Assembly: GCF_000717055.1 (NCBI RefSeq)
Contig: NZ_JNXI01000027.1
Location: 62,001-126,000 of the forward strand
Length of the DNA: 64,000 bases
Reading direction: 5' to 3'
DNA from: Streptomyces iakyrus
Lineage (GTDB): Bacteria > Actinomycetota > Actinomycetes > Streptomycetales > Streptomycetaceae
The position numbers were made by a program, and so were the translations under genes. A model generated the notes under the pieces. It did no database searches and was not told where the DNA came from. It saw only the letters and a program-made list of their open reading frames with translations. Of this stretch, positions 49,655 through 60,594 are shown piece by piece (the stretch's first letter is position 1; each line of letters opens with the position of its first letter).

Positions 49655-50782
49655 TCAGCCGGACCCGACGAACAGTACGAGCAGCAGCCACACCACCGGA
49701 GCCGTGGGCAGCAGCGAGTCGAGCCGGTCCATGATGCCGCCGTGGCCGGGCAGCAGCGTGCCCATGTCCTTGATGCCGAGGTCCCGCTTGATCATGGACT
49801 CGCCGAGGTCGCCGAGCGTGGCGGTGACCGCGACCGCGAGGCCCAGCACCAGTCCCTGCCACCAGGCACCGTCGTCGATGAGGAACTGCATGCACAGCGC
49901 CCCCGCGACCATGGCGAAGGAGACCGCGCCCAGCAGGCCCTCGCGGGTCTTGCCGGGGCTGATGCGCGGGGCGAGCTTGTGCCGGCCGAACCGCCAGCCG
50001 ACGGCGTAGGCACCGGTGTCGCTGACGACCGTGAGCAGCAGGAAGGTGAGCACCCGCTGCGCCCCGTCGTCCGCGGTCAGCATCATCGCGACGAAGGTCG
50101 CGAGGAACGGCACGTAGAACGCCGCGAAGACGCCGGCGGTGACGTCCCGCAGGTAGCCCTCGGGTGGTTCGGTCATGCGCCAGACCAGGACGGCCAGCGC
50201 CGTGAGCGCCATCGCGACCCACGCGCCCTCGGCACCCCGGACGTACCCGGCGACGACCATCGCGGCACCGCCGAGCGCGAGCGGCACGAGGGGTGCCCGG
50301 ATGCCCTTGCGTTCCTCCAGCCGCTTGGTCAGCTCCCACAGGCCCACCACCACGGCCACGGCGACGACACCGACGAACACGGCCTTGACGACGAACAGCG
50401 AGGCGACGATCACCGCACCGAGACCGACACCGACCCCTATCGCGGCACTCAGGTCGCGACCCGCGCTCTTCTTCGGCGGCTTGGGTGCCGGCTGCGAGGC
50501 GTCGGGCATGGGCTCCGGATTCGTGTCGTTTCGGACCGGGGCGCCGCTCAGCCGAGCAGCCCCCCGGTCGTCATCCTGGTTTCCGCCGAAGTCGGTCACG
50601 TCGGGCACGATGGGCATGGGGCGAGTCTGAGGCGCTTCATACGCATCGTATGCGGGACCCGCCGGAGCGGCCCCTTGGACGTGCCCGTGGCCCGGACCCT
50701 GGACGTGCCCGTGACCATGCCCTTGGTCGGTGGGCCCCCAGTACCCGGCCTGTGGCGGCGCCCCCCAGGAAGAGTCGTTCAT
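49655..50782 (-). CDS. cdsA: Phosphatidate cytidylyltransferase
   Basis: A 375-residue membrane enzyme making CDP-diacylglycerol from phosphatidate and CTP. A ~110-residue hydrophilic N-terminal extension (GHGHGHVQGPGHGH, Pro-rich) is followed by about eight membrane segments and the signature GDLGESMIKRDLGIKDMG...GGIMDRLDS. The start overlaps the frr stop by one base, so it is translated with frr. The His-rich extension is unusual relative to E. coli CdsA but common in actinobacteria in length. Confidence 0.95.
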   Translation of the reverse strand: MNDSSWGAPPQAGYWGPTDQGHGHGHVQGPGHGHVQGAAPAGPAYDAYEAPQTRPMPIVPDVTDFGGNQDDDRGAARLSGAPVRNDTNPEPMPDASQPAPKPPKKSAGRDLSAAIGVGVGLGAVIVASLFVVKAVFVGVVAVAVVVGLWELTKRLEERKGIRAPLVPLALGGAAMVVAGYVRGAEGAWVAMALTALAVLVWRMTEPPEGYLRDVTAGVFAAFYVPFLATFVAMMLTADDGAQRVLTFLLLTVVSDTGAYAVGWRFGRHKLAPRISPGKTREGLLGAVSFAMVAGALCMQFLIDDGAWWQGLVLGLAVAVTATLGDLGESMIKRDLGIKDMGTLLPGHGGIMDRLDSLLPTAPVVWLLLVLFVGSG

Positions 50783-51339
50783 CAGACCTCGAGCAGCTCC
50801 GCTTCCTTGTGCTTCAGGAGCTCGTCCACCTGCGCGACGTACTTCGCGGTGGTGTCGTCGAGCTCCTTCTCCGCACGGCGGCCCTCGTCCTCGCCGACCT
50901 CGCCGTCCTTGATCAGCTTGTCGATGGCTTCCTTGGCCTTGCGGCGCACGGAGCGGATCGAGATCTTCGCGTCCTCGCCCTTGCCCTTGGCGACCTTGAT
51001 GTACTCACGGCGGCGCTCCTCGGTGAGCTCGGGGAACACCACCCGGATGATGTTGCCGTCGTTGCTCGGGTTGACGCCCAGGTCGGAGTCGCGGATCGCC
51101 TGCTCGATGTTGCGCAGCGCGCTCTTGTCGAAGGGGGTCACCACGGCCATACGCGGCTCGGGCACGGAGAACGAGGCCAGCTGGTTGATCGGCGTCGGCG
51201 CGCCGTAGTAGTCGGCCACGATCTTGTTGAACATCGCCGGGTGCGCACGGCCGGTGCGGATCGCGGCGAAGTCCTCCTTGGCGACCACGACGGCCTTCTC
51301 CATCTTCTCCTCGGCCTCGAGGAGGGTCTCTTCGATCAC
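50782..51339 (-). CDS. frr: Ribosome recycling factor
   Basis: A 185-residue protein that splits the post-termination ribosome together with EF-G. Conserved [31 protein letters not shown] and [14 protein letters not shown] are present. A GTG at 51337-51339 ([16 protein letters not shown]) gives the family's usual 185 residues; it follows GGAGC at 5 nt. A longer reading upstream is non-conserved. Confidence 0.96.
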   Translation of the reverse strand: MIEETLLEAEEKMEKAVVVAKEDFAAIRTGRAHPAMFNKIVADYYGAPTPINQLASFSVPEPRMAVVTPFDKSALRNIEQAIRDSDLGVNPSNDGNIIRVVFPELTEERRREYIKVAKGKGEDAKISIRSVRRKAKEAIDKLIKDGEVGEDEGRRAEKELDDTTAKYVAQVDELLKHKEAELLEV

Positions 51340-51503
51340 CACTTGCTCCTGCGTGTCTTGAGTAGGCCCGGCTGCAGTTCCATGTGGGGCGGCGGCCGGC
51401 TGCGTCGCGTCTTCTTCTGAACGGTTCCCGACCGGCGGGACATTGTCCATCCCCCGGCCCGGCTCCGTCCCGTCCGTCCCCCGGACGGGGTGGTTCTCGG
51501 GTC

Positions 51504-52262
51504 TCAGTCCCGGCTGCCGGGGTCCCCCACCAGCGTGCCGATCTTCTCACCCTTGACGGCGCGCGCGATGTTGCCCTCCGCCAGCAGCTCGAAGACCACG
51601 ATCGGGAGCTTGTTGTCGCGGCACAGCGTCACGGCCGTGGCGTCGGCGACCTTCAGGTCGCGCGTGATGACCTCGCCGTAGCCGAGGTGGTCGAACTTCA
51701 CCGCGTCCGGGTTGGTCTTCGGGTCGGAGTCGTAGACCCCGTCCACGCCGTTCTTGCCCATGAGGAGCGCCTCGGCGTCGATCTCCAGGGCGCGCTGTGC
51801 GGCGGTGGTGTCGGTGGAGAAGTACGGCATGCCCATCCCTGCGCCGAAGATGACCACACGGCCCTTCTCCAGGTGCCGTACGGCGCGCAGCGGGATGTAC
51901 GGCTCGGCGACCTGGCCCATGGTGATCGCGGTCTGCACACGGCAGTCCACGCCGACCTTCTCCAGGAAGTCCTGGAGGGCGAGGCAGTTCATGACGGTGC
52001 CGAGCATGCCCATGTAGTCGGAGCGGGCCCGGTCCATGCCGCGCTGCTGGAGTTCGGCGCCGCGGAAAAAGTTGCCGCCGCCGATGACGACCGCGATCTG
52101 CGCACCGTCGCGCACGACGGCCGCGATCTCGCGGGCGATCTTGTGCACCACGTCGGGGTCGACGCCCAGGCCGCCGCCACCGGAGAAGGCCTCTCCGGAC
52201 AGCTTCAGCAGAAACCGGCCGCGCACTTTGCCGTCGTCGCTCTTCTGGGCCTTGGTGGTCAT
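51504..52262 (-). CDS. pyrH: UMP kinase
   Basis: A 252-residue hexameric-type bacterial UMP kinase. [37 protein letters not shown] and [14 protein letters not shown] are its nucleotide-binding motifs. Phosphorylates UMP to UDP for nucleotide synthesis. ATG at 52260-52262 preceded by GGGATCCCCC; a promoter may lie between the tsf terminator and this start. Followed by frr, the conserved order. Confidence 0.96.
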   Translation of the reverse strand: MTTKAQKSDDGKVRGRFLLKLSGEAFSGGGGLGVDPDVVHKIAREIAAVVRDGAQIAVVIGGGNFFRGAELQQRGMDRARSDYMGMLGTVMNCLALQDFLEKVGVDCRVQTAITMGQVAEPYIPLRAVRHLEKGRVVIFGAGMGMPYFSTDTTAAQRALEIDAEALLMGKNGVDGVYDSDPKTNPDAVKFDHLGYGEVITRDLKVADATAVTLCRDNKLPIVVFELLAEGNIARAVKGEKIGTLVGDPGSRD

Positions 52263-52301
52263 GGGGGATCCCGCCTCTTTCACGTGTTGCACATACCAAG
52301 A

Positions 52302-52349
52302 AGGCCATTGCCGGTGGGGCGTGTTTCGCATCCCATACGGCAATGGCCT
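52302..52349 (-). terminator. Hairpin between tsf and pyrH
   Basis: AGGCCATTGCCG (52302-52313) pairs perfectly with CGGCAATGGCCT (52338-52349) over a 24-base loop; on the minus strand TCTTGG follows. Located ~100 bp after the tsf stop. Confidence 0.65.
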
Positions 52350-52446
52350 CCTTGTCAGATCTGCTGTCGTCCGCCACTCATGTGACGGCGTACGCGGACG
52401 ACTGCTGTCGACCCTATAGGGGTCGGGCGTCGAGCGCGGTACGGAC

Positions 52447-53283
52447 TCAGATGCCGACCTTGATGCGCGTGAAGCGCTTCAGGGTGACACCGGCCTCGTC
52501 CAGGATCTTCTGGACGGACTTCTTGTTGTCGAGCGCGTACGGCTGGCCGAGCAGCGTGGCGTCCTTGAAGAAGCCGTTGAGGCGACCCTCGACGATCTTC
52601 GGCAGGGCGGCCTCGGGCTTGCCCTCGGCGCGGGTGGTCTCCTCGGCGACACGGCGCTCGGACTCGACGACCTCGGCCGGCACGTCCTCCTTGGAGAGGT
52701 ACTTCGGCGCGAAGGCGGCGATGTGCTGGGCGACGCCCTTGGCGATCTCCGCGTTCGGCTTGTCCAGCTCCACGAGGACACCGATCTGCGGGGGCAGGTC
52801 GGGCATCGTGCGGTGCATGTACGCCGTCACGTAGCCGTCGGCGAACTGCGCGAAGCGGTCCAGGACGATCTTCTCGCCCAGATTGGCGTTGGCCTCGTCG
52901 ACGAACGCCTGGACGGTCTTGCCGGCCTCGATCTCGGAGGCGAGCAGGGCCTCCAGGTCGGCCGGGGAGGTCTTGGCGACGTGCTCGGCGATGGTGTTGG
53001 CCACGGCCTGGAACTTCTCGCCCTTGGCGACGAAGTCCGTCTCGCACTTCAGCTCGACGATGACACCGGAGGAGTTGTCGTCGGCGATGATCGAAACGAC
53101 GGCACCGTTCTCGGCGGAACGGCCCTCGCGCTTGGCGACGCCCTTCTGGCCCTTGATGCGGAGCGCCTCGACGGCCTTCTCGACGTTGCCCTCGGCCTCG
53201 TCCAGCGCCTTCTTGCAGTCCATCATGCCGGCGCCCGTGAGCTCACGGAGCTTCTTGACGTCGGCGGCGGTGTAGTTCGCCAT
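52447..53283 (-). CDS. tsf: Elongation factor Ts
   Basis: A 278-residue nucleotide exchange factor for EF-Tu. N-terminal UBA-like [30 protein letters not shown] with the conserved [12 protein letters not shown], then [15 protein letters not shown] and two dimerisation modules. ATG at 53281-53283 follows AGAGAG. Standard rpsB-tsf order. Confidence 0.97.
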   Translation of the reverse strand: MANYTAADVKKLRELTGAGMMDCKKALDEAEGNVEKAVEALRIKGQKGVAKREGRSAENGAVVSIIADDNSSGVIVELKCETDFVAKGEKFQAVANTIAEHVAKTSPADLEALLASEIEAGKTVQAFVDEANANLGEKIVLDRFAQFADGYVTAYMHRTMPDLPPQIGVLVELDKPNAEIAKGVAQHIAAFAPKYLSKEDVPAEVVESERRVAEETTRAEGKPEAALPKIVEGRLNGFFKDATLLGQPYALDNKKSVQKILDEAGVTLKRFTRIKVGI

Positions 53284-53381
53284 GAGTCTGTGAATCTCTC
53301 TCGAAGTCTGGAAGATCGAAGATCTGCGGTGCGCTCCCCATGGAGCCGGGGAGTCCTGTCCTGCCGCTGACCTACGGGTGA

Positions 53382-53443
53382 ACGGCGGGAGCGGACTTCA
53401 CACCGCGCCGAAGGCACTGGTGATGCGGTACCGCTCCCGCCGT
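53382..53443 (-). terminator. Hairpin between rpsB and tsf
   Basis: ACGGCGGGAGCGG (53382-53394) pairs perfectly with CCGCTCCCGCCGT (53431-53443) over a 36-base loop containing smaller dyads. Placed just after the rpsB stop; probably a partial terminator setting the rpsB/tsf ratio. Confidence 0.6.
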
Positions 53444-53460
53444 CAACTCGGACTGACGGG

Positions 53461-54330
53461 TCAGGCCTGCTCGGCCTCGGCCGGCTTCTCGGCCTCGGCG
53501 GCGGGGGCCTCGGCGGCCGGAGCGGCCTCGGCGGCGGGGGCGGCCTCGTCGGCCTTCTTCTCGCCCTCGAGCAGGTCGCGCTCCCACTCGGCGAGCGGCT
53601 CGCCGGCGGCCTTCTCGCCCTTGCCCTCGGTGGCGACACCGCTGCGGGCGATGAGGCCCTCGGCGACGGCGTCGGCGATGACGCGGGTGAGCAGGGTGAC
53701 GGAGCGGATCGCGTCGTCGTTGCCCGGGATCTTGTAGTCGACCTCGTCGGGGTCGCAGTTGGTGTCGAGGATCGCGACGACCGGGATGTTCAGCTTCCGG
53801 GCCTCACCAACGGCGATGTGCTCCTTCTTGGTGTCCACGATCCAGACGGCGCTGGGCACCTTCTGCATCTCGCGGATACCGCCGAGGGTCTTCTCCAGCT
53901 TGGCCTTCTCGCGCGAGAGCACGAGAAGCTCCTTCTTGGTCAGACCGGACGCGGCGACGTCCTCGAAGTCGATCTGCTCGAGCTCCTTGAGGCGCTGCAG
54001 ACGCTTGTAGACGGTCGAGAAGTTGGTGAGCATGCCGCCCAGCCAGCGCTGGTTGACGTAGGGCATGCCGACGCGGGTGGCCTGCTCGGCGATGGCCTCC
54101 TGCGCCTGCTTCTTCGTGCCGACGAACATGACCGTGCCGCCGTGGGCGACGGTCTCCTTGACGAACTCGTAGGCGCGGTCGATGTACGACAGCGACTGGA
54201 GCAGGTCGATGATGTAGATGCCGTTGCGCTCCGTGAAGATGAAGCGCTTCATCTTCGGGTTCCAACGACGGGTCTGGTGACCGAAGTGGACGCCGCTCTC
54301 CAGCAGCTCCCGCATCGTGACGACGGCCAT
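53461..54330 (-). CDS. rpsB: 30S ribosomal protein S2
   Basis: A 289-residue S2 protein. [45 protein letters not shown] and [38 protein letters not shown] are invariant. An Ala/Glu-rich C-terminal tail of about 45 residues ([19 protein letters not shown]) extends beyond the E. coli protein, as in other actinobacteria. GGAGATACGGCC precedes the ATG 54328-54330. Confidence 0.97.
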   Translation of the reverse strand: MAVVTMRELLESGVHFGHQTRRWNPKMKRFIFTERNGIYIIDLLQSLSYIDRAYEFVKETVAHGGTVMFVGTKKQAQEAIAEQATRVGMPYVNQRWLGGMLTNFSTVYKRLQRLKELEQIDFEDVAASGLTKKELLVLSREKAKLEKTLGGIREMQKVPSAVWIVDTKKEHIAVGEARKLNIPVVAILDTNCDPDEVDYKIPGNDDAIRSVTLLTRVIADAVAEGLIARSGVATEGKGEKAAGEPLAEWERDLLEGEKKADEAAPAAEAAPAAEAPAAEAEKPAEAEQA

Positions 54331-54603
54331 GGCCGTATCTCCTTGATTTTCTCGGTTGTGCCGCGGATGCCGGACGGCTTCCGCGCCTGACGCCCACTGC
54401 GCGCCGTTCCACGAGGGACCGAGGGGCGCTGACACGGGCCCGTTGCCGGGGTTCGTGTCGGGGCGTGCGAAGTCGACCCGATGGCTCGGGTCGCCACCAG
54501 AAGTGTACGGGACCCGCGGGGTGCCGGGTGACGCCGTTGTCCACAGCCGCGCGGCCACCCACAGCCGCGAGCGGCGGCACCGGCACTCCGGGACGCTTTC
54601 CGC
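54331..54603. other. rpsB leader and divergent promoter region
   Basis: Non-coding 273 bp. On the minus strand a TACACT (-10-like, near 54509-54504) precedes a ~170-nt rpsB leader that could hold an S2 autoregulatory structure; the leader has several GC dyads but I cannot match a known motif. The plus-strand start of the peptidase gene lies at the other end. Confidence 0.4.
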
Positions 54604-55194
54604 ATGCGAGCGAACCGATGGGTGCGCGCCTGCGCCCGCCTGATCCTGCTGCTGATCGTCACGGCGACGGCCCTGCTGGCACCACCGCCACCGCTGTTCG
54701 CGGCGGACGCGCCTCCCGCGGAGGCCGACGTGCCGGCGATGGGCCGCACCTGGCCCGTCGGCCTGCGCCCCCGGGTCCTGCGGGGCTGGGAGCCCCCGGC
54801 GACGCCCTACGGCCCGGGCCACCGGGGCGTGGACCTGGCGGCGCCCGCCGGCACACCTGTTCGAGCGGTGACCGCGGGCCAGGTCTCCTTCGCGGGCCGG
54901 GTGGCCGGCAAGGGAGTCGTCTCGGTGGACCTCACGGGGACGGGCGATCCGCCCTTGCGCACGACGTACGAACCGGTGACGGCGACGGTCGAGAAGGGCG
55001 AGGAGGTGGAACCGGGTGAGGTGATCGGCACGGTGGACGCGAGCGGCTCGCACTGCTCGGCGGCCCCGTGCCTCCACTGGGGGCTGCGCCGCGGCGAGGT
55101 GTACCTGGACCCGCTGTCCCTGCTGCCGCCGTGGCTCCTGCACCGGGGCCCGTCACGGCTGCTTCCGGTGCCGGACACCCGGCCGCCCTCCTGA
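54604..55194 (+). CDS. Exported M23 (LytM-type) peptidase family protein
   Basis: A 196-residue protein with a signal peptide (about 1-34, [25 protein letters not shown]). The M23 zinc site is [21 protein letters not shown] (GHRGxD) and CLHWGLRRG (HxG), both intact, so a wall-peptide endopeptidase is likely. A CSAAPC pair could form a disulfide. No LysM or SH3 wall-binding domain. Divergent from rpsB. Confidence 0.88.
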   Translation: MRANRWVRACARLILLLIVTATALLAPPPPLFAADAPPAEADVPAMGRTWPVGLRPRVLRGWEPPATPYGPGHRGVDLAAPAGTPVRAVTAGQVSFAGRVAGKGVVSVDLTGTGDPPLRTTYEPVTATVEKGEEVEPGEVIGTVDASGSHCSAAPCLHWGLRRGEVYLDPLSLLPPWLLHRGPSRLLPVPDTRPPS

Positions 55195-55221
55195 GGCCAC
55201 CCCGCCCCGGCCCCGGCGCCG

Positions 55222-55803
55222 TCAGCCCCGCACACCCCGCAGCGCCATGGAGACCGCCGCTTCGACGATGGCGGCCGGCTCCTCCGCCGCCCCCAGCTCG
55301 ATCCTCCGCACGGCCGCGTCCACGACCCCCTGCAACAGCATCGCCGCCAGCCGGGGCTGGGCGTGCCCCAGCTCGCCCAGTGCCTCGACGATCATGGCGA
55401 CCAGCCCGCCGTGCGCCGCCCGGATCTTCTCGCGCGCCCCCGCGTCGAGCTCACTGGCGGAGATCGCGACCACGGCCCGGTGCCGCCGGTCCCCGACCAG
55501 CTCCAGCTGCCGGCGCACGTACGCCTCGACCTTGGCCTCGGCCGTCTCCGCCCGCTCCATCGCCGCCGACACGTCCGCCGCCCAGACCGGGAAGTCGACC
55601 TCGCACAGCTCCTCGACCACGGCCGCCCGCGACCGGAAGTACTCGTAGACGGACGATCGCGCGAGGCCCGTCCGCTCGGCGAGGGCCGGGAAGGTCAGCG
55701 CCTCCGTACCGCCCTCGGACAACAAGGAGCGAGCCGCGTCCAGCAGGGCGGCTCGCTGCATCGACCGGTGCTCGGCCACGGAGGCCGCTCGAATCCTTGG
55801 CAC
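55222..55803 (-). CDS. TetR-family regulator
   Basis: A 193-residue regulator: HTH AALLDAARSLLSEGGTEALTFPALAERTGLARSSVYEYFRSRAAVVEEL (about 18-66) and a helical ligand domain. Target unknown. By position it corresponds to the gene next to whiG in S. coelicolor. ATG 55801-55803, and possibly an internal ATG (MQRAALL). Confidence 0.88.
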   Translation of the reverse strand: MPRIRAASVAEHRSMQRAALLDAARSLLSEGGTEALTFPALAERTGLARSSVYEYFRSRAAVVEELCEVDFPVWAADVSAAMERAETAEAKVEAYVRRQLELVGDRRHRAVVAISASELDAGAREKIRAAHGGLVAMIVEALGELGHAQPRLAAMLLQGVVDAAVRRIELGAAEEPAAIVEAAVSMALRGVRG

Positions 55804-55872
55804 GTCAACACTCTACGGACGCGTCCCGCCGTACGGGAGTGGCTGTTGCCGACCCGAGGGCATCCGGCCTGG

Positions 55873-56715
55873 TCAGCGGCCAAAGCTCGCCAGCTTCGCT
55901 CTCAGTTGCAGCACCGATTTGGTGTGGATCTGGCTGACCCTGCTCTCGGTCACACCCAGCACGTTCCCGATCTCGGCCAGGGTGAGGCCCTCGTAGTAGT
56001 ACAGCGTGACCACGGTCTTCTCCCGGTCGGGCAGCGTGTTGATCGCCCTGGCCAGGAACCTCCTCAGCTCCCGGTCCTCGGCGACCTCGACGGGGTTGTC
56101 GGCGGCGGTGTCCTCCAGCGTGTCCATCACGCTGAGCCCGTCGCCGCCCTCACCGCCCCCGTGCAGCAGCTCCTCCAGGGCCACCACGTTGGCCAGCGAC
56201 AACTGGCTGAACACCGCGTGGAGTTCCTCGACGGCGATGCCCATCTCAGAGGCGACCTCGCCCTCGCTCGGGGTCCGCCGCAGCCGCGCCTCCAGCGTCG
56301 CGTACGCCCGCTCCACGTTGCGCGCCTTCTGGCGCACCGAGCGGGGAATCCAGTCCAGCGCCCGGAGTTCGTCGATCATCGCGCCGCGGATCCGGGTGAT
56401 CGCGTACGTTTCGAACTTGATCTCGCGGTCGATGTCGAACTTCTCGATCGCGTCGATCAGTCCGAACACCCCGGACGAGACGAAGTCCGCCTGCTCGACG
56501 TTGGACGGCAGGCCCACGCTGACCCGTCCCGCGACGTACTTCACGAGGGGCGAGTAGTGCAGGATCAGCTGCTCCCGCAGCCGCTCGTCCCCCGTCGCCT
56601 TGTACGACCGCCACAGCTCGTCGAGCGTCGAGGGAGCGGGCGGCCGCACGCTGCCACCGTCGCGGACGGCTGGGGGGATCGCCGCCCGGTCGGACCCGGA
56701 GGTGTGCTGGGGCAT
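55873..56715 (-). CDS. whiG: Sporulation sigma factor WhiG (SigD/FliA class)
   Basis: A 280-residue sigma factor of the flagellar/sporulation class, starting the aerial hyphae to spore programme and, in streptomycetes, held by the anti-sigma RsiG with c-di-GMP. Region 2 ([41 protein letters not shown]), region 3 ([21 protein letters not shown]) and region 4 ([40 protein letters not shown]) are complete. The ATG at 56713-56715 gives the usual 280 residues. Confidence 0.97.
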   Translation of the reverse strand: MPQHTSGSDRAAIPPAVRDGGSVRPPAPSTLDELWRSYKATGDERLREQLILHYSPLVKYVAGRVSVGLPSNVEQADFVSSGVFGLIDAIEKFDIDREIKFETYAITRIRGAMIDELRALDWIPRSVRQKARNVERAYATLEARLRRTPSEGEVASEMGIAVEELHAVFSQLSLANVVALEELLHGGGEGGDGLSVMDTLEDTAADNPVEVAEDRELRRFLARAINTLPDREKTVVTLYYYEGLTLAEIGNVLGVTESRVSQIHTKSVLQLRAKLASFGR

Positions 56716-56986
56716 TCGTCGCCTTGTGCCGTTCTGCTGCGGAGTGGTGCTGCTGAGGTGAGCTGTCTGTCTGATGTCGCGTTGCCTGTCCGTGTCGGGA
56801 TCCTCGTGAGCGTAGCGTGACTGCGGCGTCGCGGTGTGCGAAGGAAGGGGACCGAGGCGGACGCGGAAACGTTCCCGAGGACGTCCCGCGAGGCCTCGCG
56901 ACGGCCCGGTGTGATCACCCGAAGGCCTCAACTGGGCGCATTCCCAAGGGGTGTAGGGGTTCCCCCGGACGGCCGAACAGGCACGG
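56716..56986. other. whiG upstream region
   Basis: Non-coding 271 bp between dprA and whiG, both on the minus strand. A -10-like TACGCT lies on the minus strand near 56813; no matching -35 is clear. Otherwise no feature seen. Confidence 0.35.
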
Positions 56987-58147
56987 TCAACCCGGCCCGC
57001 GACCGCCGCGGACCGACATCACCGCCTGGCGTGTCAACTTCCAGCCGTCGCCGTGTCGTTCGACGTAACCGAGTGCTCGGAGTTCGTACAGTCTCGCGAT
57101 CGCGTCGTCCTGGGCGGTCTGGGCGGAGCGGGCGATCTCGTCCGGCCGGGCCGTCCCGCGCCCGGGCAGTGCGGCGAGCACCTGCCGGGTGGCCGGTTCC
57201 AGCAGGTCCCGGGGCAGGACGGGGCCGCGCCGGTCGGGGGCCAGCTCTCCGATGTCACCGACCATTTCGACGACGTCCGCGACATCGGTGACCAGGGCGG
57301 CCTCTCCGCGCAGCAGATCGTGCACTCCGGCGGAGAGCCCGCTGGTGGCGGGGCCCGGCACGCCCATCGTGTGCCGGCCGAGGCGTTGTGCCGCCCGCGC
57401 GGTGACCAGGGAGCCGCTGCGGTGGGCGGCCTCGACGACGACCGTGCCGCGGGTGAGCGCGGCGATCACTCTGTTGCGCAGGATGAACCGGCTCGGTGTC
57501 GGGTGATCGCCGGGCGGCAACTCGCCGATCACCAGTCCCTGTTCGGCGATCCTGCTGATCAGCCGGGTGTGGCCGCGCGGGTAGGGCCGGTCGACGCCGC
57601 AGGCGAGGACGGCGACGGTGGCGCCGCCGGCTCCGAGCGCTCCGCGGTGTGCGGCGCCGTCGACTCCGTAGGCGCCGCCGGACACCACGACCCAGCCCTG
57701 CTCGGCGAGGCCGGCGGCGAGGGTCGCGGCCATGTGGGCCCCGTACTCGGTGCAGGCCCGGGCGCCGACGACGGCGACCGACCTGAGCGCCCACATCCGC
57801 AGACTGGGCCGCCCGCGCACCCACAGCCCCAGGGGCCGGGCATCCCCGAGATCGTCGAGCTGCCCCGGCCACTCCGCGTCCCCCGGGGACACGAACCGCA
57901 CTCCGGCGTCCCGGGCGGCCTCCAGGTCCCGGCGCGGCCGGGCTGCCTGCGCCCTGGCCACGAGCCCGGACCACCGCGTCCCGCTCGCGCCCGGCAGAGG
58001 GGCCCCGCCCTCCCCGAGCCGTCGCGCCACTTCCGCGACGCCGAGCTCCCGCACCCACCGCCCGCCGGTCTCGTCGCCGGGCTCGATGGCACGGGTGAGC
58101 AGGACCCGGGCGAGCAGTTCGCCGTTCGGTTCGTCGTCGACGCTCAT
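56987..58147 (-). CDS. dprA: DNA processing protein DprA
   Basis: A 386-residue DprA/Smf protein. The Rossmann core has [48 protein letters not shown], the SGGAxGVDxxAH motif, and [36 protein letters not shown]; a C-terminal winged-helix DprA domain follows ([38 protein letters not shown]). Binds single-stranded DNA and loads RecA in transformation; its role in Streptomyces is unclear. Start overlaps the comM stop by 4 bp (ATGA). Confidence 0.95.
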   Translation of the reverse strand: MSVDDEPNGELLARVLLTRAIEPGDETGGRWVRELGVAEVARRLGEGGAPLPGASGTRWSGLVARAQAARPRRDLEAARDAGVRFVSPGDAEWPGQLDDLGDARPLGLWVRGRPSLRMWALRSVAVVGARACTEYGAHMAATLAAGLAEQGWVVVSGGAYGVDGAAHRGALGAGGATVAVLACGVDRPYPRGHTRLISRIAEQGLVIGELPPGDHPTPSRFILRNRVIAALTRGTVVVEAAHRSGSLVTARAAQRLGRHTMGVPGPATSGLSAGVHDLLRGEAALVTDVADVVEMVGDIGELAPDRRGPVLPRDLLEPATRQVLAALPGRGTARPDEIARSAQTAQDDAIARLYELRALGYVERHGDGWKLTRQAVMSVRGGRGPG

Positions 58148-59769
58148 GTCAGCGCCCCGATGGCCATGGGGACGCCTCGCGGGACTCCGGTGCGCAACTG
58201 GAGCGCGAGGGCGACGTCCGTGGCGTCGGGCCGGTCGTGGCCGACCAGGTCGGCGACGGTCCAGGCGACCCGCAGGACACGATCGAGGCCTCGGGCGGTC
58301 AGGACGCCGCGCTCCAGGTTCCGCTCGGCTTCGTCCATCGCGCCGGGCACGGCGTACCAGCGGCTGCGCAGCTCACGGCCGGGCACCTCGCTGTTCGTGC
58401 ACCAGGGGGTGCCGGCGAGGCGGTCCGAGGCCCGTTCGCGGGCCGCCCTCACCCGGTCGGCGACCGTCGCGGTCGACTCGCCCCTGGCGCCGGAGGCGGT
58501 CAGCTGGGTGCGGGTGACGCGGTCCACCTCGACACGCAGGTCGACCCGGTCCAGCAGCGGGCCGGAGAGCCTGGCCTGGTAGCGGCGGACGGCCGAGGGG
58601 GGACATTCACACAGGTCGTCGCGCTGTGAGAACCGGCCGCACGGGCAGGGGTTGGCCGCGAGCACCATGAGGAACTTCGCCGGGAAGCGCACGACTCCCG
58701 CACTGCGCGCGATCACGACGTGCCCCGCCTCCAGGGGCTGCCGCAGCGCGTCCAGGGCCTGGCTGCTGAATTCCGGCGTCTCGTCCAAGAACAGCACCCC
58801 GCGATGGGACAGGGACACCGCGCCGGGCCGCCCGATGCCCGGGCCGCCGCCGACGAGTGCCTGCATGGTGGCCGAGTGGTGCGGGGCGCAGTAGGGCGCG
58901 ATGTCGATCAGCGGCTTGCCCGGCGGCAGCAGGCCCGCCACCGAGTGGACCGCGGTGACCTCCAGCGACTCCTGCCGGCCGAGCCGGGGCAGGATGGCCG
59001 GCAGCCGCTCGGCGAGCATCGTCTTGCCGGCGCCGGGCGGCCCTTCGAGGAAGAGGTGGTGCCCGCCGGCCGCGGCCACCTCCACCGCCGTGCGCGCCGA
59101 GGTCTGTCCGACGACGTCCGCCAGGTCATGGCCGTGGTCGTGCTGGGCCGCGCCGACGCTGTGCATGCCCGTGGCCGCGCCGGTCCCCGGAATGCGCAGC
59201 CCGGCGAGCAGGGGGTCCGGGCGGCCCTGCTCGTCCGGTTCCTCGTCGGGCACCGGTTCGTCGGCCAGGACGGCGATCAGCTGCCGCAGGCTGCGGACGC
59301 CCAGCACCGACACGCCGGGAACGAGGGACGCCTCGGCGGCGGCGCACTCCGGCACCACCACCTGCTCGTACCCCGCACCGGCCGCGGCCAGGACCGCAGG
59401 CAGCACCCCCCGCACCGGTCGCACCCGGCCGTCCAGCCCGAGTTCGCCGATCATCACGATGTCGGCGAGGACGCGCGGGTCGATACGTTCCGCCGCACCG
59501 AGGACCGCCGCCGCGACGGCCAGGTCGAAGCCGCTGCCGGACTTCGGCACCGAGGCCGGGCTCAGGCCGACGGTGAGCTTCTTCTGCGGCCAGGCCGCGC
59601 CCGAGTTGACGACCGCGGCGCGGACCCGGTCCCGGCTCTCCGTGAGGCTCTTGTCGGGAAGCCCCACCAGCGTGAACGCCGCGACGCCGGGTTCCAGGTC
59701 GGCCTGGACCTCGACGACCACGCCCTCGACGCCCACCAGCGCCACCGAACACGTGCGGGCGAATGCCAT
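58144..59769 (-). CDS. comM: YifB/ComM family Mg-chelatase-like AAA ATPase
   Basis: A 541-residue protein: N-terminal ChlI-like domain (VEGVVVEVQADLEPGVAAFTLVGLPDKSLTESRDRVRAA), Walker A LEGPPGAGKTMLAERLP, Walker B GVLFLDETPEF and C-terminal Mg_chelatase_C (ANPCPCGRFSQ, YQARLSGPLLDRVDLRVEV). ComM homologues are branch-migration helicases in natural transformation. Adjacent to dprA and yraN, the conserved cluster. Confidence 0.95.
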   Translation of the reverse strand: MAFARTCSVALVGVEGVVVEVQADLEPGVAAFTLVGLPDKSLTESRDRVRAAVVNSGAAWPQKKLTVGLSPASVPKSGSGFDLAVAAAVLGAAERIDPRVLADIVMIGELGLDGRVRPVRGVLPAVLAAAGAGYEQVVVPECAAAEASLVPGVSVLGVRSLRQLIAVLADEPVPDEEPDEQGRPDPLLAGLRIPGTGAATGMHSVGAAQHDHGHDLADVVGQTSARTAVEVAAAGGHHLFLEGPPGAGKTMLAERLPAILPRLGRQESLEVTAVHSVAGLLPPGKPLIDIAPYCAPHHSATMQALVGGGPGIGRPGAVSLSHRGVLFLDETPEFSSQALDALRQPLEAGHVVIARSAGVVRFPAKFLMVLAANPCPCGRFSQRDDLCECPPSAVRRYQARLSGPLLDRVDLRVEVDRVTRTQLTASGARGESTATVADRVRAARERASDRLAGTPWCTNSEVPGRELRSRWYAVPGAMDEAERNLERGVLTARGLDRVLRVAWTVADLVGHDRPDATDVALALQLRTGVPRGVPMAIGALT

Positions 59770-60141
59770 TCAGGCCACCCCCCGCGCATGCTCGACCACG
59801 GCGGCGCCACGGGCCGGCAGCAGGACCCCGACCACGTCGATGCGGACTCCGCCGGGCGGTGCGCCTCCGTGTGTCTGGATCCACCGCTCGGCCAGGTCCC
59901 GCAGCCGCTCCGCCTTCTGCGGGGTCACGGCCGCCATCGGATGCTCGAAGGGGCCCTCCCGGCGGGTCTTCACCTCGCAGACGACCAGGACGTCCCCGTC
60001 CCTGGCCACGATGTCGATCTCGCCGGTGCGGCCGGAGCGCCAGTTGCGCTCCAGGACCGTCAGACCGGCCTCGGCCAGCCGCCGCGCGGCCAGACCCTCC
60101 CCGTACTTGCCCATGGCACTGCGTGCCAGATGTGCGGTCAT
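59770..60141 (-). CDS. yraN: UPF0102 (YraN) endonuclease-fold protein
   Basis: A 123-residue protein with the PD-(D/E)xK-like fold: [51 protein letters not shown], where E-x-D and E-V-K are the predicted active-site residues. Function unproven. It abuts comM with no gap. Start may be ATG 60141 or ATG 60114 (MGKYGEG). Confidence 0.92.
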   Translation of the reverse strand: MTAHLARSAMGKYGEGLAARRLAEAGLTVLERNWRSGRTGEIDIVARDGDVLVVCEVKTRREGPFEHPMAAVTPQKAERLRDLAERWIQTHGGAPPGGVRIDVVGVLLPARGAAVVEHARGVA

Positions 60142-60229
60142 GTCGGCACCACCTCCGGTGCCAACGATCGCGCCGCCACGTCCAAGAAGTTGATCTTGGT
60201 GGGTTACTCAGCGGTTGTGGACAACCCCG

Positions 60230-60538
60230 TCACCCGCTCGGCAGCTCCAGGTCACTCTTGTTCAGCTCCTCGATGTTCACGTCCTTGAACGTGAGGACGC
60301 GCACCTGCTTCACGAAGCGGGCCGGCCGGTACATGTCCCACACCCAGGCATCCGCCATGGACACCTCGAAGAACACCTCACCCTGGACCGAGTGCACCTG
60401 CATCTCGTAGTCATTGGTCAGGTAGAAGCGCCGCTCGGTCTCGATCACGTATTTGAACAGACCGACGACATCGCGGTACTCCCGGTAGAGCTTCAGCTCC
60501 ATCTCGGTCTCGTACTTCTCGAGGTCCTCGGCGCTCAT
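60230..60538 (-). CDS. DUF2469 protein
   Basis: A 102-residue acidic protein, MSAEDLEKYETEMELKLYREYRDVVGLFKYVIETERRFYL, highly conserved throughout actinobacteria in this position between yraN and signal peptidase genes. No function known. GGGGAAC precedes the ATG 60536-60538. Confidence 0.93.
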   Translation of the reverse strand: MSAEDLEKYETEMELKLYREYRDVVGLFKYVIETERRFYLTNDYEMQVHSVQGEVFFEVSMADAWVWDMYRPARFVKQVRVLTFKDVNIEELNKSDLELPSG

Positions 60539-60594
60539 GGCATGTTCCCCTTCAGCCGTGCGATCCCCCCATTGTGCGCCAGTCCCGTGAGCCC